A stretch of 64,000 bases of DNA from an uncultured Anaerolineales bacterium (GCA_949319575.1 CASGHD010000035.1:1-64000); one strand, 5' to 3'. Counted from the stretch's first letter, positions 41,852 through 50,434 are shown. Numbers and translations are program-made. Notes: generated from the letters alone by a model not told the origin.

Positions 41852-43251
41852 CCACCAACGCGCCCACACTTTGGATACTCGTACCATTCGGGTTGGGCAT
41901 CCTGCTTCTCTTCATCCGTAACGCGCGAACGGTCAGCGCGCTCGGTGGCGCCCTTGCCGTTCTCCTTGCGCTTGCGGCGCAGTTCATTCCGATCGAAACA
42001 GCGCTGCGGTTTGGAGAGCTCTCCATAAAAATCGATTCGTCCATATCCGTACTCGGGCGCATCCTGCTGATCTCGCCTGCCGAAGGGTCTCTGCTCGCGT
42101 TGATCTATGCCGGTTCATCGCTCTGGTTTTTTGGGTCGTTGGCGGCTGAACGCTCAGCGCGCGTCGTGCCGGTCGGCCTCATGATCACCGCCCTGATGGT
42201 CGCCGCGCTGGCAGTGCAACCGTTCTTATACGCGGCGTTATTTATCGAAATGGCGGCGCTCATCTCGATACCCATGCTATCCAGCATGTACGCGGCGCCC
42301 GGCAGGGGCATCGTGCGGTTCTTGATCTACCAGACGCTTGCCATGCCGTTCATTTTGCTCGCGGGCTGGCTACTCGCCGGCGTGGAAGCCAGCCCTGGCG
42401 ACCTCGCCCTCGCGGCGCAATCCGCTTCCGTGCTTGGGCTGGGATTCGCCTTCCTGCTCGCGATCTTTCCCCTGTACAACTGGATTCCCATGCTGATGGA
42501 GGATTCGCCCCCCTTCGCCGTCGGCTTCCTGTTATGGATTCTACCCACCGTCACCATCATCTTCGGGGCAGGCTTCCTCGACCGCTATTCGTGGATTCGC
42601 TCCTCGCCGCAACTCATTTCCGCGCTCCAATTTGCAGGCTTGCTAATGGTAACCACGGGCGGTCTTTGGGCGGCTTTTCAACGCCACCTCGGGCGGATCA
42701 TGGCCTACGGCGCGGTTGCGGAAACCGGGTTCTCCATCCTGGCGCTCAGCGTCGATTCGCGGCTTGGCATCCCGATCCTGTTTTTATTGATTCCCGCGCG
42801 GGCGTTAACGCTCGCGCTATGGTCACTCGCGCTAACCATCGTCAAGGAAAACACAGAGACTCTGCGCTTCTCATCCGCGCGCGGCATATTGAGGAACATG
42901 CCGTTCGCCGCAACAGGACTCGTGCTCGCCACGTTATCCACCGGCGCGTTCCCGCTGCTGGCGAGTTTCCCGCCCCGGTTGGCGCTTTGGGAAAGTGTCT
43001 CCCGCGCATCGTCTACCTCCGCCATTTGGATGGGCGTCGGCATTGCCGGCTTGTTGGTGAGCGCCATCCGTTCGCTGGCGGTGGCGGCGATGGCAGACGA
43101 ATACGCCAGTTGGAAGCCGCGCGAAAACCTCCCGCAGATGATCATGCTTGGGCTGGGCGCGATCGGGCTTTTCATCCTGGGGCTGTTCCCGCAAACGGCG
43201 CAAGTCTTCCTCGCAAAACTCCCGTTGATGTTCGAGCACCTGGGTCGATAG
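41848..43251 (+). CDS. proton-conducting membrane subunit, NuoN/HyfF-like
   Basis: 467 residues with about 13 membrane helices and the Proton_antipo_M pattern: LFIEMAALISIPMLSSMYAAPGRGIVRFLIYQTLAMPFILLAGWLL, FLLAIFPLYNWIPMLMEDSPPFAVGFLLWILPTVTIIF and MVTTGGLWAAFQRHLGRIMAYGAVAETGFSILAL. The ER..G-type segment (AFQRHLGRIMAYGAVAETGF) is typical of NuoN/MrpD. The start is GTG within the upstream stop (GTGA). It probably forms a membrane-only proton or cation pathway with its two neighbours; no NADH-, hydrogenase- or DabA-type partner is encoded nearby. Confidence 0.78.
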   Translation: MTTNAPTLWILVPFGLGILLLFIRNARTVSALGGALAVLLALAAQFIPIETALRFGELSIKIDSSISVLGRILLISPAEGSLLALIYAGSSLWFFGSLAAERSARVVPVGLMITALMVAALAVQPFLYAALFIEMAALISIPMLSSMYAAPGRGIVRFLIYQTLAMPFILLAGWLLAGVEASPGDLALAAQSASVLGLGFAFLLAIFPLYNWIPMLMEDSPPFAVGFLLWILPTVTIIFGAGFLDRYSWIRSSPQLISALQFAGLLMVTTGGLWAAFQRHLGRIMAYGAVAETGFSILALSVDSRLGIPILFLLIPARALTLALWSLALTIVKENTETLRFSSARGILRNMPFAATGLVLATLSTGAFPLLASFPPRLALWESVSRASSTSAIWMGVGIAGLLVSAIRSLAVAAMADEYASWKPRENLPQMIMLGLGAIGLFILGLFPQTAQVFLAKLPLMFEHLGR

Positions 43252-43300
43252 AACGGCTCTTGATAACTCAGATTTCTAACCACCTGACACTTTCCTTCAT

Positions 43301-43381
43301 GGACGCTGAAAACGCTGATAAAAAAACTTTTTCGCCTGGTTGTTGAAAAATCAGCGTTCATCTGCGTTTTTCTGCATCCCG
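43301..43381. repeat. nonamer-phased inverted repeat N7 (ACGCTGAA type)
   Basis: Left arm GACGCTGAA then AACGCTGAT; right arm, on the minus strand, GATGCAGAA, AACGCAGAT and GAACGCTGA. The unit set is the same as in N8 at 51442-51511, 8 kb away. Confidence 0.85.
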
Positions 43382-43513
43382 TTTTTATAACTGTCAGGCA
43401 GGTAGTCAGATTTCATTGAATATCACGGGGAAACCATAAGGCAAAAATTACGTTCCGTGTTCTCTATGAAATCCGCGCACAAAACGGCGACAACAGTTTA
43501 GGGTCTTTACGAG

Positions 43514-43574
43514 TTGCCGTGATGAACCGCCAGTTCCGGCGGCAGTTGCACTGCTGGCGGAACAATCACGGCAA
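43514..43574. other. long intergenic hairpin, possible structured RNA or regulatory dyad
   Basis: TTGCCGTGAT (43514-43523) pairs exactly with ATCACGGCAA (43565-43574), and inside it CCGCCAG (43527-43533) pairs exactly with CTGGCGG (43554-43560), leaving a 20-nt loop. It lies about 80 nt upstream of the coiled-coil gene and on the upstream side of its -10 box. It is not built from 9-mers. Confidence 0.5.
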
Positions 43575-43622
43575 TTCCCAGAGAGCCACAGTTTAATAAA
43601 CAATCTCTTGGAACGGCTACGG

Positions 43623-43628
43623 TATAAT
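43623..43628 (+). promoter_or_regulatory. candidate -10 box of coiled-coil gene
   Basis: Perfect TATAAT 23 nt upstream of the ATG at 43652; the leader contains GGAGGAAGT as ribosome site. No clear -35 hexamer. Confidence 0.5.
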
Positions 43629-43651
43629 CCTGCTTGATTTCGGAGGAAGTC

Positions 43652-44848
43652 ATGGACTTTGAACAGATCGTTAAACGCATTGCATGGCTGGACGACGAGC
43701 ATCGCAAAACACGCACAACCATCGTCACGCTTGAAGAACGCATGGCGGCGCTGGAAGGGAACATCGACTCGGTTGCCAAACAGATCAAGCCGCTAAACAA
43801 ACAGATCGCGGACATCGCATCCACCGCGGCGCGACTGGATCAGTTCGACTCGATCTTCGCCAGGCAACGCGACGACATGAACAAGGCGATCGATGCCATC
43901 GAGAAACGGTTCGAGAAACGCGAAAAGGAATTGATCAAGCGGCACGCCCAGGACCTGGAACCGCTGACAAAAGCGATCGAGGCGTTAAAAAAAGCCACCG
44001 ACCTCAGCGATATCAAGAGACAACTCAAAGCCCTGCCCAACGAAGATATCCGCCTGCAAATCGCCATCAAAGAGTTGCGCCCCCTGATCGACAGCGCCAT
44101 CCGCGCCGCCGACGATGTCACGCGCTCGCAAAAAGCATTCGAGGAAGCGCGCAAACAGGAAACGAAACGCATCGCCGACCTGCAAGGCGAATTAACTGCG
44201 GTCCGCAAACGGATCGACGAGGCGCGCGCCAAAGCCGACCTGAGCTCAGACGGTTTGAAAACCATCGACAGCCGCATGAATGAACTTATGCTCTCCGAAT
44301 CGGAACGCAAGAGCGCGCAGACCACCTTCATTGAAAGCCAGACCATCGCGCAGATCGACCGTGAGCGCACGTACAAAGAATGGAAGGAAAAATTTGACAC
44401 GGTCAAACAACAAGCCGAAATGCTCGATCGTCAGATCGTCCAACTCGAGGAGACCCTGCGCTCCGCGAAAAAGGCGCAAGAGACATACAACGAACTCAAC
44501 ACCAAACTCGAGCGGCGCATCAACGAAGTGACCGAGATGCAGCGTCTCACAGAAGACCGCCTGCGCCAGGAATGGGTAACCTTCAAAGCCGACGACCAGA
44601 AACGCTGGACGGGCTACACCCTCTCGCAAGATGAAGGCGCAAAAGACGCGCGCCGCGTCATGCAAAAACTGGAAGAACGCATCGACCCGCTCCTCGAATC
44701 GATCCAAACCATACAGGACCAAGTCCACCAGACCACAGACGCCACCGAACAACAACTTCAGGAATTGATGAACGTGGCACACGAGTGGCTGTCGGCATAC
44801 GAGCGCATCATGGGGCACGGCAAAGCAACGAAGAAAAGCAAGAAGTAA
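43652..44848 (+). CDS. long coiled-coil protein of unknown function
   Basis: 398 residues, almost entirely helical and highly charged, with heptad patterns from about 5 to 370 (MAALEGNIDSVAKQIKPLNKQIADIASTAARLDQF; EKRFEKREKELIKRHAQDLEPLTKAIEAL; EMLDRQIVQLEETLRSAKKAQETYNELNTKLERRINEVTEMQ). No signal peptide, membrane helix or catalytic motif. ATG at 43652 follows GGAGGAAG with good spacing. Structurally it resembles cytoplasmic filament- or scaffold-type coiled coils, but I cannot name a family. It precedes selB by 85 nt on the same strand. Confidence 0.8.
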   Translation: MDFEQIVKRIAWLDDEHRKTRTTIVTLEERMAALEGNIDSVAKQIKPLNKQIADIASTAARLDQFDSIFARQRDDMNKAIDAIEKRFEKREKELIKRHAQDLEPLTKAIEALKKATDLSDIKRQLKALPNEDIRLQIAIKELRPLIDSAIRAADDVTRSQKAFEEARKQETKRIADLQGELTAVRKRIDEARAKADLSSDGLKTIDSRMNELMLSESERKSAQTTFIESQTIAQIDRERTYKEWKEKFDTVKQQAEMLDRQIVQLEETLRSAKKAQETYNELNTKLERRINEVTEMQRLTEDRLRQEWVTFKADDQKRWTGYTLSQDEGAKDARRVMQKLEERIDPLLESIQTIQDQVHQTTDATEQQLQELMNVAHEWLSAYERIMGHGKATKKSKK

Positions 44849-44877
44849 AAAAACAAGTTCGATCCTTCGTCACATCC

Positions 44878-44913
44878 CTCCTCTTTCTTCTTTCATAGCC
44901 AAAGAAAGAGGAG
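44878..44913. promoter_or_regulatory. hairpin upstream of selB
   Basis: CTCCTCTTTC at 44878-44887 pairs exactly with GAAAGAGGAG at 44904-44913. The right arm and the AGAGGAAAG after it form the only purine-rich stretch before the selB ATG, so the hairpin could affect its translation or mark the end of the preceding transcript. Confidence 0.35.
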
Positions 44914-44933
44914 AGAGGAAAGATTTTATTTTC

Positions 44934-46829
44934 ATGCGAGTCATCGGAACAGCCGGTCACGTCGACCACGGGAAATCCACGCTCATTGCCGCGCTCACAG
45001 GCGCGCACCCCGACCGCCTCAAAGAAGAGCAGGCGCGCGAAATGACCATCGAACTTGGATTCGGCTGGCTCACCCTGCCGAACGGTGAAGAGATCGGTAT
45101 CGTGGACGTGCCAGGGCACCGCGACTTCATCGAAAACATGCTGGCAGGCGTGGGCGGCATAGACGCCGCATTGCTCATCATTGCCGCAGACGAGGGCGTG
45201 ATGCCACAGACGCGGGAACACCTCGCCATTTTGGACCTCTTGGAGATATCCGCTGGCCTGATCGTGCTGACCAAGTGCGACCTCGCTTCAGACCCAGGGT
45301 GGCTTGGTCTGCTCTCAGCCGACATTCGCGCCATCGTGAAGGACACCGCCCTGCAAGACGCGCCCATCCTCCGCGTTTCAGCAAAAACAAAAACAGGACT
45401 CGACGATCTACTCCTCAACCTCCAGTCTCTCTTGCAAACTAAATCTGCCCGCCCCGATCTCAATCGTCCCCGCCTGCCCATCGACCGCGTCTTCACTATG
45501 AGCGGATTCGGCACGGTGGTCACTGGCACGCTGAGTGACGGACAATTATCCACCGGCGATGAAGTCGAAATCCTGCCTGCCGGAATCAAGGGGCGGGTGC
45601 GCGGTTTGCAGACTCACAAGAAAAAAGAGGAAATCGCCATCCCCGGTTCGCGCGCGGCGGTGAACATCTCCGGCGTGGACGCGGATTCCATCCGACGCGG
45701 AGACGTGCTCGCCCGCCCGAATCAATATCAACCCGCCCGCAGGCTCGACGCGCGCTTTCGATTGCTCAAAGACGCGACAGCCTCGCTCAAGCATAACGAT
45801 GAAGTGAAATTTTTCATCGGCGCGAGCGAAACCATCGCCATGCTTCGTTTGCTTGGCGCGGAGGAAATACAGCCCGGCAGTGAAGGTTGGATTCAACTGG
45901 AATTACGGGACGCGGTTGTTGCGGTTCGCGGCGACCGATACATTCTGCGGCGTCCATCGCCTGGCGAAACACTGGGCGGCGGCAGAATCATGGATCACCA
46001 GCCGAAAGGCAGGCACAAACGCTTCGACGAATCGGTATTGAAATCACTGGAAGCGCTTGCGCAAGGCTCGCCTTCTGATATTTTGCTCGAAGCCGCGAAC
46101 GCGCTGGGCATCGCTCCAGTCAAAGAGATTGTTGCGCGTTCGAGGCTTGAAGCGACAAATGCGGAAACAGCGCTGAACGAATTACTTCTTATCAATTCCC
46201 TTTTACCTCTTGAAGAAGGGTTGCCCGCCGCATCCAGCGATTTGCTGATCGCCAGCCAGTCTCATTGGCAAACCGCGCGCGCCAGGGTGTTGCAAATCGT
46301 TTCGGAGTTTCATAAAACTTTTCCGTTGCGGCGCGGCATTCCACGCGAAGAACTTAAAAGCAAATTGAAGTTGTCGCCGCGTATCTTTACTGCCATCCTG
46401 GCGCGACTACTTGCGGATCACTCGATCGCCGATCGCTCTTCTACTGTTTCGCTGCCGGGGCATGAGGTCCGCTTCACGGAGGGCGAGCAGGCAGCAATTG
46501 AGAAGTTGAAGCGCAAGTTCGAGGCGAATCCGTTCAGCCCGCCATCCGTCAAAGATTGCCAGACGGATGTTGGGGAGGATGTTCTCGGCGCGATGATCGA
46601 AGGCGGCGAGTTTATGCCAGTGTCGGCTGATGTCATTTTCCGCAAATCTGATTATGATTCCATGAAGGAAAAAATCAAACACATCATCGAAACACAAGGT
46701 AAAATTTCCCTCGCGGAAGCGCGAGACGCGTTCAACACCAGCCGTAAGTATGCGCAGGCAGCGCTCGAACATTTCGACGCGATCGGCTTTACCATACGCG
46801 ACGGCGATTTCAGGAAGATGAGGAACTAA
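44934..46829 (+). CDS. selB: selenocysteine-specific elongation factor SelB
   Basis: 631 residues. GTPase motifs GHVDHGKST (8-16), switch-II region VDVPGHRDFIENMLAG, LTKCD and VSAKTKTG; domains II/III contain IDRVFTMSGFGTVVTGTLSDGQLSTGDEVEILP and RGLQTHKKKEEIAIPGSRAAVNISGVD, which is the SelB rather than EF-Tu pattern, and LRRPSPGETLGGGRIMD closes domain III. The rest is a run of winged-helix domains (about 385-631) that in SelB bind the SECIS hairpin of selenoprotein mRNAs. It delivers Sec-tRNA to UGA codons. No selA, selD, tRNA-Sec or obvious selenoprotein lies in the window. Its stop overlaps the next start (TAATG). Confidence 0.95.
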   Translation: MRVIGTAGHVDHGKSTLIAALTGAHPDRLKEEQAREMTIELGFGWLTLPNGEEIGIVDVPGHRDFIENMLAGVGGIDAALLIIAADEGVMPQTREHLAILDLLEISAGLIVLTKCDLASDPGWLGLLSADIRAIVKDTALQDAPILRVSAKTKTGLDDLLLNLQSLLQTKSARPDLNRPRLPIDRVFTMSGFGTVVTGTLSDGQLSTGDEVEILPAGIKGRVRGLQTHKKKEEIAIPGSRAAVNISGVDADSIRRGDVLARPNQYQPARRLDARFRLLKDATASLKHNDEVKFFIGASETIAMLRLLGAEEIQPGSEGWIQLELRDAVVAVRGDRYILRRPSPGETLGGGRIMDHQPKGRHKRFDESVLKSLEALAQGSPSDILLEAANALGIAPVKEIVARSRLEATNAETALNELLLINSLLPLEEGLPAASSDLLIASQSHWQTARARVLQIVSEFHKTFPLRRGIPREELKSKLKLSPRIFTAILARLLADHSIADRSSTVSLPGHEVRFTEGEQAAIEKLKRKFEANPFSPPSVKDCQTDVGEDVLGAMIEGGEFMPVSADVIFRKSDYDSMKEKIKHIIETQGKISLAEARDAFNTSRKYAQAALEHFDAIGFTIRDGDFRKMRN

Positions 46830-47500
46830 TGTGCGGACGATTCACGTTGACGGTTGACCCTGGCGAAGTACAGGAAAAATTCGGCAACTATATATTTCCG
46901 AAAAAATTTGCGCCGCGATTCAATATCGCGCCGACCCAGCCCGTGCTGGCGATCCCGAACACGGAAAAGTTCAAGGCGGATTTTTTTGTGTGGGGCTTGA
47001 TCCCCATGTGGGCTAAAGACCCCGGCGTCGGTAACCGCCTGATCAACGCGCGGGGTGAAACGGTTGCCGAGAAACCATCGTTTCGCGGCAGTTTGAAATA
47101 CAAACGCTGTCTTGTGCTTGCGGATGGTTTTTACGAATGGAAATCTCAGCCCGGCAAGAAAACGAAAACGCCGTTCTACATCCACATGAAAGACCGCCAG
47201 CCGTTCGCTATTGCCGGCTTGTGGGACACTTGGAACAGCCCGGATGGGGCTTCGATCAAAACCTGCGCGCTTATTACCACCGGCCCAAACGAGTTGATGG
47301 AAATGATCCATGATCGGATGCCGGTGATCGTACACCCGCGCGATTACGCCAAATGGCTCGACCCTTCGCCGCAGACGCCCGATCAACTGCATCCCCTTAT
47401 CAAACCTTTCCCCGCTGAAATGATGGACGCGTACCCGGTCAGCGCGCTGGTCAACAAGGCGTCGAACGATAAGCCCGAGCTGGTTGTGCCGGCGAAGTAG
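46829..47500 (+). CDS. SRAP family peptidase (HMCES/YedK-like)
   Basis: 223 residues. The catalytic Cys2 is in MCGRFTL; further motifs are APRFNIAPTQPVLAI, WGLIPMWAKDPGVGNRLINARGETVAEKPSFRGSLKYKRCLVLADGFYEWK (active-site Asn, Arg and Glu region) and ELMEMIHDRMPVIVHP with the conserved His. SRAP proteins cross-link through Cys2 to abasic sites in single-stranded DNA and shield them from cleavage. The ATG overlaps the selB stop by one base, so the two are co-translated; the link is likely one of convenience. Full length. Confidence 0.95.
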   Translation: MCGRFTLTVDPGEVQEKFGNYIFPKKFAPRFNIAPTQPVLAIPNTEKFKADFFVWGLIPMWAKDPGVGNRLINARGETVAEKPSFRGSLKYKRCLVLADGFYEWKSQPGKKTKTPFYIHMKDRQPFAIAGLWDTWNSPDGASIKTCALITTGPNELMEMIHDRMPVIVHPRDYAKWLDPSPQTPDQLHPLIKPFPAEMMDAYPVSALVNKASNDKPELVVPAK

Positions 47501-47666
47501 TTTTCAGCCGCGCGTCTTTGCCTGCCTCCACAAATCGACAAGTAAACCAGTTGGAAAACCCGGTTCTTGACACAGTTCCAAGAACTTTCGTAAGGTATTG
47601 AGTATTCCGTTGGTAAAACAACTTCAGCCCTTGAAACTTTCGCCACAAACGCACTGCAAGATTCAG

Positions 47667-47709
47667 GCGGCTTGCAAAGCGGCAAAATGAATTTTGCCGT
47701 ACGAGCCGC
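47667..47709. repeat. palindrome P7
   Basis: Inner exact hairpin CGGCAAAAT/ATTTTGCCG with a 2-nt loop, enclosed by GCGGCT/AGCCGC, ending 3 nt before the ATG of the MFS gene. It resembles P6 (33606-33680) in style. Confidence 0.75.
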
Positions 47710-47712
47710 GTT

Positions 47713-48981
47713 ATGATTCATCAACTACGATTATCGCTTGCTGGACGATTCCCGGCGCTGACCTCGCGCGACTTTGCCATTTTCTGGCTGGGGCATCTGC
47801 TCTCGTTGGTGGGAACATCCATGCAGAACACCGCCCAGCCTCTACTTGCCTATCGCCTCAGCGGACGCCCGTTTGATCTGGGCTTGATTGGGTTTGCGTT
47901 CGCCCTGCCGACTTTTTTTCTGGCGTTTCCCTCCGGTGTCTTAGTCGAACGATGGGACAAGCGCAAAACGGTCATGATTCTGCAAGCGGTGATGATGGTC
48001 GAGACGCTCGTTCTGGCATTCCTCACCTTAACCGGCAGAATCGAGATCTGGCATATCATTGTTCTTTCGATGGTGTTGGGGGTCGCCACAACCTTCGAGA
48101 TCACGGCGCGGCAGTCTATGCTCATTGAACTGGTTGGCAGTGAATATCTGCCCAACGCCATTGCTTTGCAATCGACGGCTTTTAACATGTCGCGCGTGCT
48201 GGGTCCTGCTTTGGCGGCTCCGTTGCTCCTGATCCTTCCCTCCAATGGAGAGGGTTGGATATTTCTGTTGAACGCGGTAAGTTTCGGAGCGATCCTCATC
48301 AGTTTGTTTTCGGTCAAGTTGACGCACAGAGTGGAACTGATGCCGTCGAATCAGTCGATTGCCCGTGATTTTCTGGATGGAGGCAAGTACATCCTTGCGC
48401 ATCGCAACATTGCGGCGATTATTTTGCTCGCCGCCATCTTAGGTCTTTTCGGAATGCCGGTTATGCAACAGATTCCCGTGCTGGCAAAAGATGTTCTCGC
48501 GCAGGTCGGAGATACCAAATCCATTGTGGATGCGCGCAATAGCGCGTTATATCTCGCGTTGGGGTCGGGCGCATTAATAGCGGCTTTGATGATCGCGTTC
48601 AATAATTCCGCGCATCAGAGAGGAGCGCGACTCTTGATGGGCGAAGCGGCGTTCGTCGTTGGATTAATAGGCATTGCGTTTTTGAGTCGGCTTTGGTTCT
48701 CGATCGTTCTGGTCGCGTTGATGGGCTGGGGCGGCGTGACGCAATTCGCCACCATGAATACCCTGCTCCAAACACAGGTATCGAATGAATTACGCGGGCG
48801 CGTGTACAGCGTGTACCTTTGGTCGTTTCAGGGAATTGCTCCGTTTGGAAGTTTGCTGATCGGGTGGATGACGCAAAACCTATCCCTTCCAACCACCGCG
48901 ATGGTCTGCGGATTTGTTTGCTTGATCGGGCTGGGCGGGATTCAAGTGTTTTTTCCAGCCGCGCGCAGGTCGGCGGCTTAA
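47713..48981 (+). CDS. major facilitator superfamily transporter (MFS_3/EntS-like)
   Basis: 422 residues, about 12 membrane helices. N-terminal RDFAIFWLGHLLSLVGTSMQNTAQPLLAYRLSGRPFDLGLIGFAFALPTFFLAFPSGVLVERWDKRKTVMILQ contains the MFS motif A variant (GVLVERWDKRK) after helix 2, and the EntS-type cluster QSTAFNMSRVLGPALAAPLL occurs after helix 4. These are drug/proton or siderophore exporters; the substrate is not evident. It has no convincing Shine-Dalgarno, as palindrome P7 directly abuts the start codon. Confidence 0.9.
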   Translation: MIHQLRLSLAGRFPALTSRDFAIFWLGHLLSLVGTSMQNTAQPLLAYRLSGRPFDLGLIGFAFALPTFFLAFPSGVLVERWDKRKTVMILQAVMMVETLVLAFLTLTGRIEIWHIIVLSMVLGVATTFEITARQSMLIELVGSEYLPNAIALQSTAFNMSRVLGPALAAPLLLILPSNGEGWIFLLNAVSFGAILISLFSVKLTHRVELMPSNQSIARDFLDGGKYILAHRNIAAIILLAAILGLFGMPVMQQIPVLAKDVLAQVGDTKSIVDARNSALYLALGSGALIAALMIAFNNSAHQRGARLLMGEAAFVVGLIGIAFLSRLWFSIVLVALMGWGGVTQFATMNTLLQTQVSNELRGRVYSVYLWSFQGIAPFGSLLIGWMTQNLSLPTTAMVCGFVCLIGLGGIQVFFPAARRSAA

Positions 48982-49008
48982 CGTCAGGTTAGTGTTCGGG
49001 CGGCGTGG

Positions 49009-49038
49009 TTGACTTCGATTTTTTAGGCGTGTTATGAT
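49009..49038 (+). promoter_or_regulatory. sigma-70-type promoter of LysM-M23 peptidase
   Basis: TTGACT at 49009-49014 and TATGAT at 49033-49038 with an 18-nt spacer, 18 nt upstream of the ATG at 49057. Confidence 0.65.
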
Positions 49039-49056
49039 GATTTTGAACAAAAAACT

Positions 49057-50190
49057 ATGAGCAATAACGAAAAGCGCGGGATATTCGCGCGCATTACTGA
49101 AACACTGGTTGGCATCGGGCTGGGCGAATCATTCTTTCGCGTCGGAACGCTGATCTTATCGGTGGCATTGATCGGCGGGGTCATCTGGCTTGCGCGAATA
49201 TTCTTCGCGCAATACATCCCTGCCGGGGCGGAGGCGGCTTCTCAGGCAACTGAGGCGCCTATACTTGTGGCGGGAATCGAATCCATCGGCGGGGAAAATT
49301 CGTTTGGCGGAGTTCCGCGTCTTGCGCAGGTGCATACCACGATCCCTTCACGCCCGCGCGAGAAGGTGATCGAGTACACCGTTGTTGAAGGCGATACGAT
49401 CTTTGGCATTGCCCAAAATTACGGGTTGGAACCGCAAACCGTTTTGTGGAGCAATTACTACACGTTGCTCGATAACCCCCATTCGTTGAAGCCTGGGCAG
49501 GAGTTGAGTATCCTGCCCGTCAATGGGACGTATCACGAATGGCAACAAGGCGAGGGGTTGAACGGGGTTGCAAAATATTACGGCGTGACCCCAGAAGACA
49601 TCATCAATTTTGCGCCGAACGAGCTGGACCCCGCCACCATTGGCGATCTCGCCGCTCCGAACATCACGCCGGGCAAATGGTTGATCGTGCCGGGTGGGAA
49701 ACGCGAGTTCATTTCATGGAGCGCCCCGCTCGGTGTGACGCGCGAGAACCCCGCCTCGGCGCGCGTGCTGGGACCGGGCGCGTGCGAACCGGTGACGGGG
49801 GGCGCAGTGGGCTTTGGAACATTCGTATGGCCCGCGAGCCAGCACAGCCGTTCTGGTTTTGATTATTCGCCCGGCACAAATCACTGGGGCATTGATATTG
49901 CGGGCAACGAAGGCGAAGGAGCATACGCGACCGATGCCGGCGTGATCGTGTACGCGGGCTGGAACAACTACGGTTACGGCAACATGATCATGGTGGATCA
50001 TGGGAATAACTTCCAGTCATTGTACGCGCACCTCAGCGGCATCAGCGTGGTATGCGGGCAAAGCGTCGGGCAGGGAGACCTGATCGGCATCATCGGCAAT
50101 ACGGGGCGTTCGAGCGGTTCGCATCTGCATTTTGAGATCCGCGCCATCTCATCATGGGTCAACCCCTGGGATGTGTTGCCGCCCCCGTAG
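49057..50190 (+). CDS. LysM-domain M23 peptidoglycan endopeptidase
   Basis: 377 residues. A cytoplasmic start is followed by one membrane helix (about 28-50), then two LysM-type modules (IEYTVVEGDTIFGIAQNYGLEPQTVLWSNYY..LKPGQELSILP and YHEWQQGEGLNGVAKYYGVTPEDIINF), and a C-terminal LytM/M23 domain with NHWGIDIAG (metal His and Asp), MVDHGNNFQSLYAHL and SGSHLHFEIR (metal HxH). This is a zinc endopeptidase that cleaves peptide cross-links in the wall, or an activator of such enzymes, held at the outer face of the membrane. Preceded by a good promoter. Confidence 0.95.
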   Translation: MSNNEKRGIFARITETLVGIGLGESFFRVGTLILSVALIGGVIWLARIFFAQYIPAGAEAASQATEAPILVAGIESIGGENSFGGVPRLAQVHTTIPSRPREKVIEYTVVEGDTIFGIAQNYGLEPQTVLWSNYYTLLDNPHSLKPGQELSILPVNGTYHEWQQGEGLNGVAKYYGVTPEDIINFAPNELDPATIGDLAAPNITPGKWLIVPGGKREFISWSAPLGVTRENPASARVLGPGACEPVTGGAVGFGTFVWPASQHSRSGFDYSPGTNHWGIDIAGNEGEGAYATDAGVIVYAGWNNYGYGNMIMVDHGNNFQSLYAHLSGISVVCGQSVGQGDLIGIIGNTGRSSGSHLHFEIRAISSWVNPWDVLPPP

Positions 50191-50273
50191 CGAAGGAAAC
50201 AAGCAGACGCGTAAATGGCGTCTTGCCGAAGAACTTTATCTCGGCTATAATGCCGTCACTCTGCGCAAGGTAA

Positions 50274-50347
50274 GGGCGCTTAGCTCAGTTGGTTAGAGCG
50301 CATCTATCACACAGATGAGGCCAGGGGTTCGAGTCCCTTAGCGCCCA
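50274..50347 (+). tRNA. tRNA-Val (anticodon CAC)
   Basis: Complete 74-nt cloverleaf: acceptor GGGCGCT/AGCGCCC, D arm GCTC..GAGC, anticodon stem CATCT/AGATG with loop ATCACAC (U33 then CAC), variable AGGCC, T arm with TTCGAGT, discriminator A. CCA is not encoded. It reads the GUG codon. Confidence 0.95.
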
Positions 50348-50389
50348 CAAAACGAAAAACGAGTCAAATTGACTCGTTTTTCGTTTTGT
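50347..50389 (+). terminator. perfect inverted repeat after tRNA-Val, probable terminator
   Basis: Two exact 21-bp arms, beginning ACAAAACGAAAAACGAG, with a single central base; the distal arm contains TTTTT and TTTT runs. It begins at the discriminator base of the tRNA and works in either direction. Confidence 0.85.
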
Positions 50390-50434
50390 ATAAGAGAGTA
50401 GTAAGAAACCCGACAAAACACATCAAACTTGCTT

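Larger units (their letters stand above)
43252..43651. other. 400-nt gene-free stretch with N7, long hairpin and promoter
   Basis: Holds the nonamer inverted repeat N7 at 43301-43381 (itself flanked by CCTGACA near 43285 and TGTCAGG near 43394), an unexplained long hairpin at 43514-43574 and a TATAAT at 43623-43628. No open frame with coding character is seen. Confidence 0.7.

Noticed and set aside
39697-43251. Dab-type inorganic-carbon pump (DabAB)
   Set aside because: DabB resembles NuoL but needs the large DabA partner, which is absent; there are two antiporter-like genes plus a HyfE-like gene instead.
47561-47587. GTTCTTG/CAAGAAC dyad and TTGACA-like sequence before the MFS gene
   Set aside because: The dyad is only 7 bp and no good -10 box follows at 16-18 nt; too weak to call as a promoter or operator.
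50274-50347. tRNA other than valine
   Set aside because: Loop reads ATCACAC, placing CAC after U33; the stem and D-arm fit only this frame.
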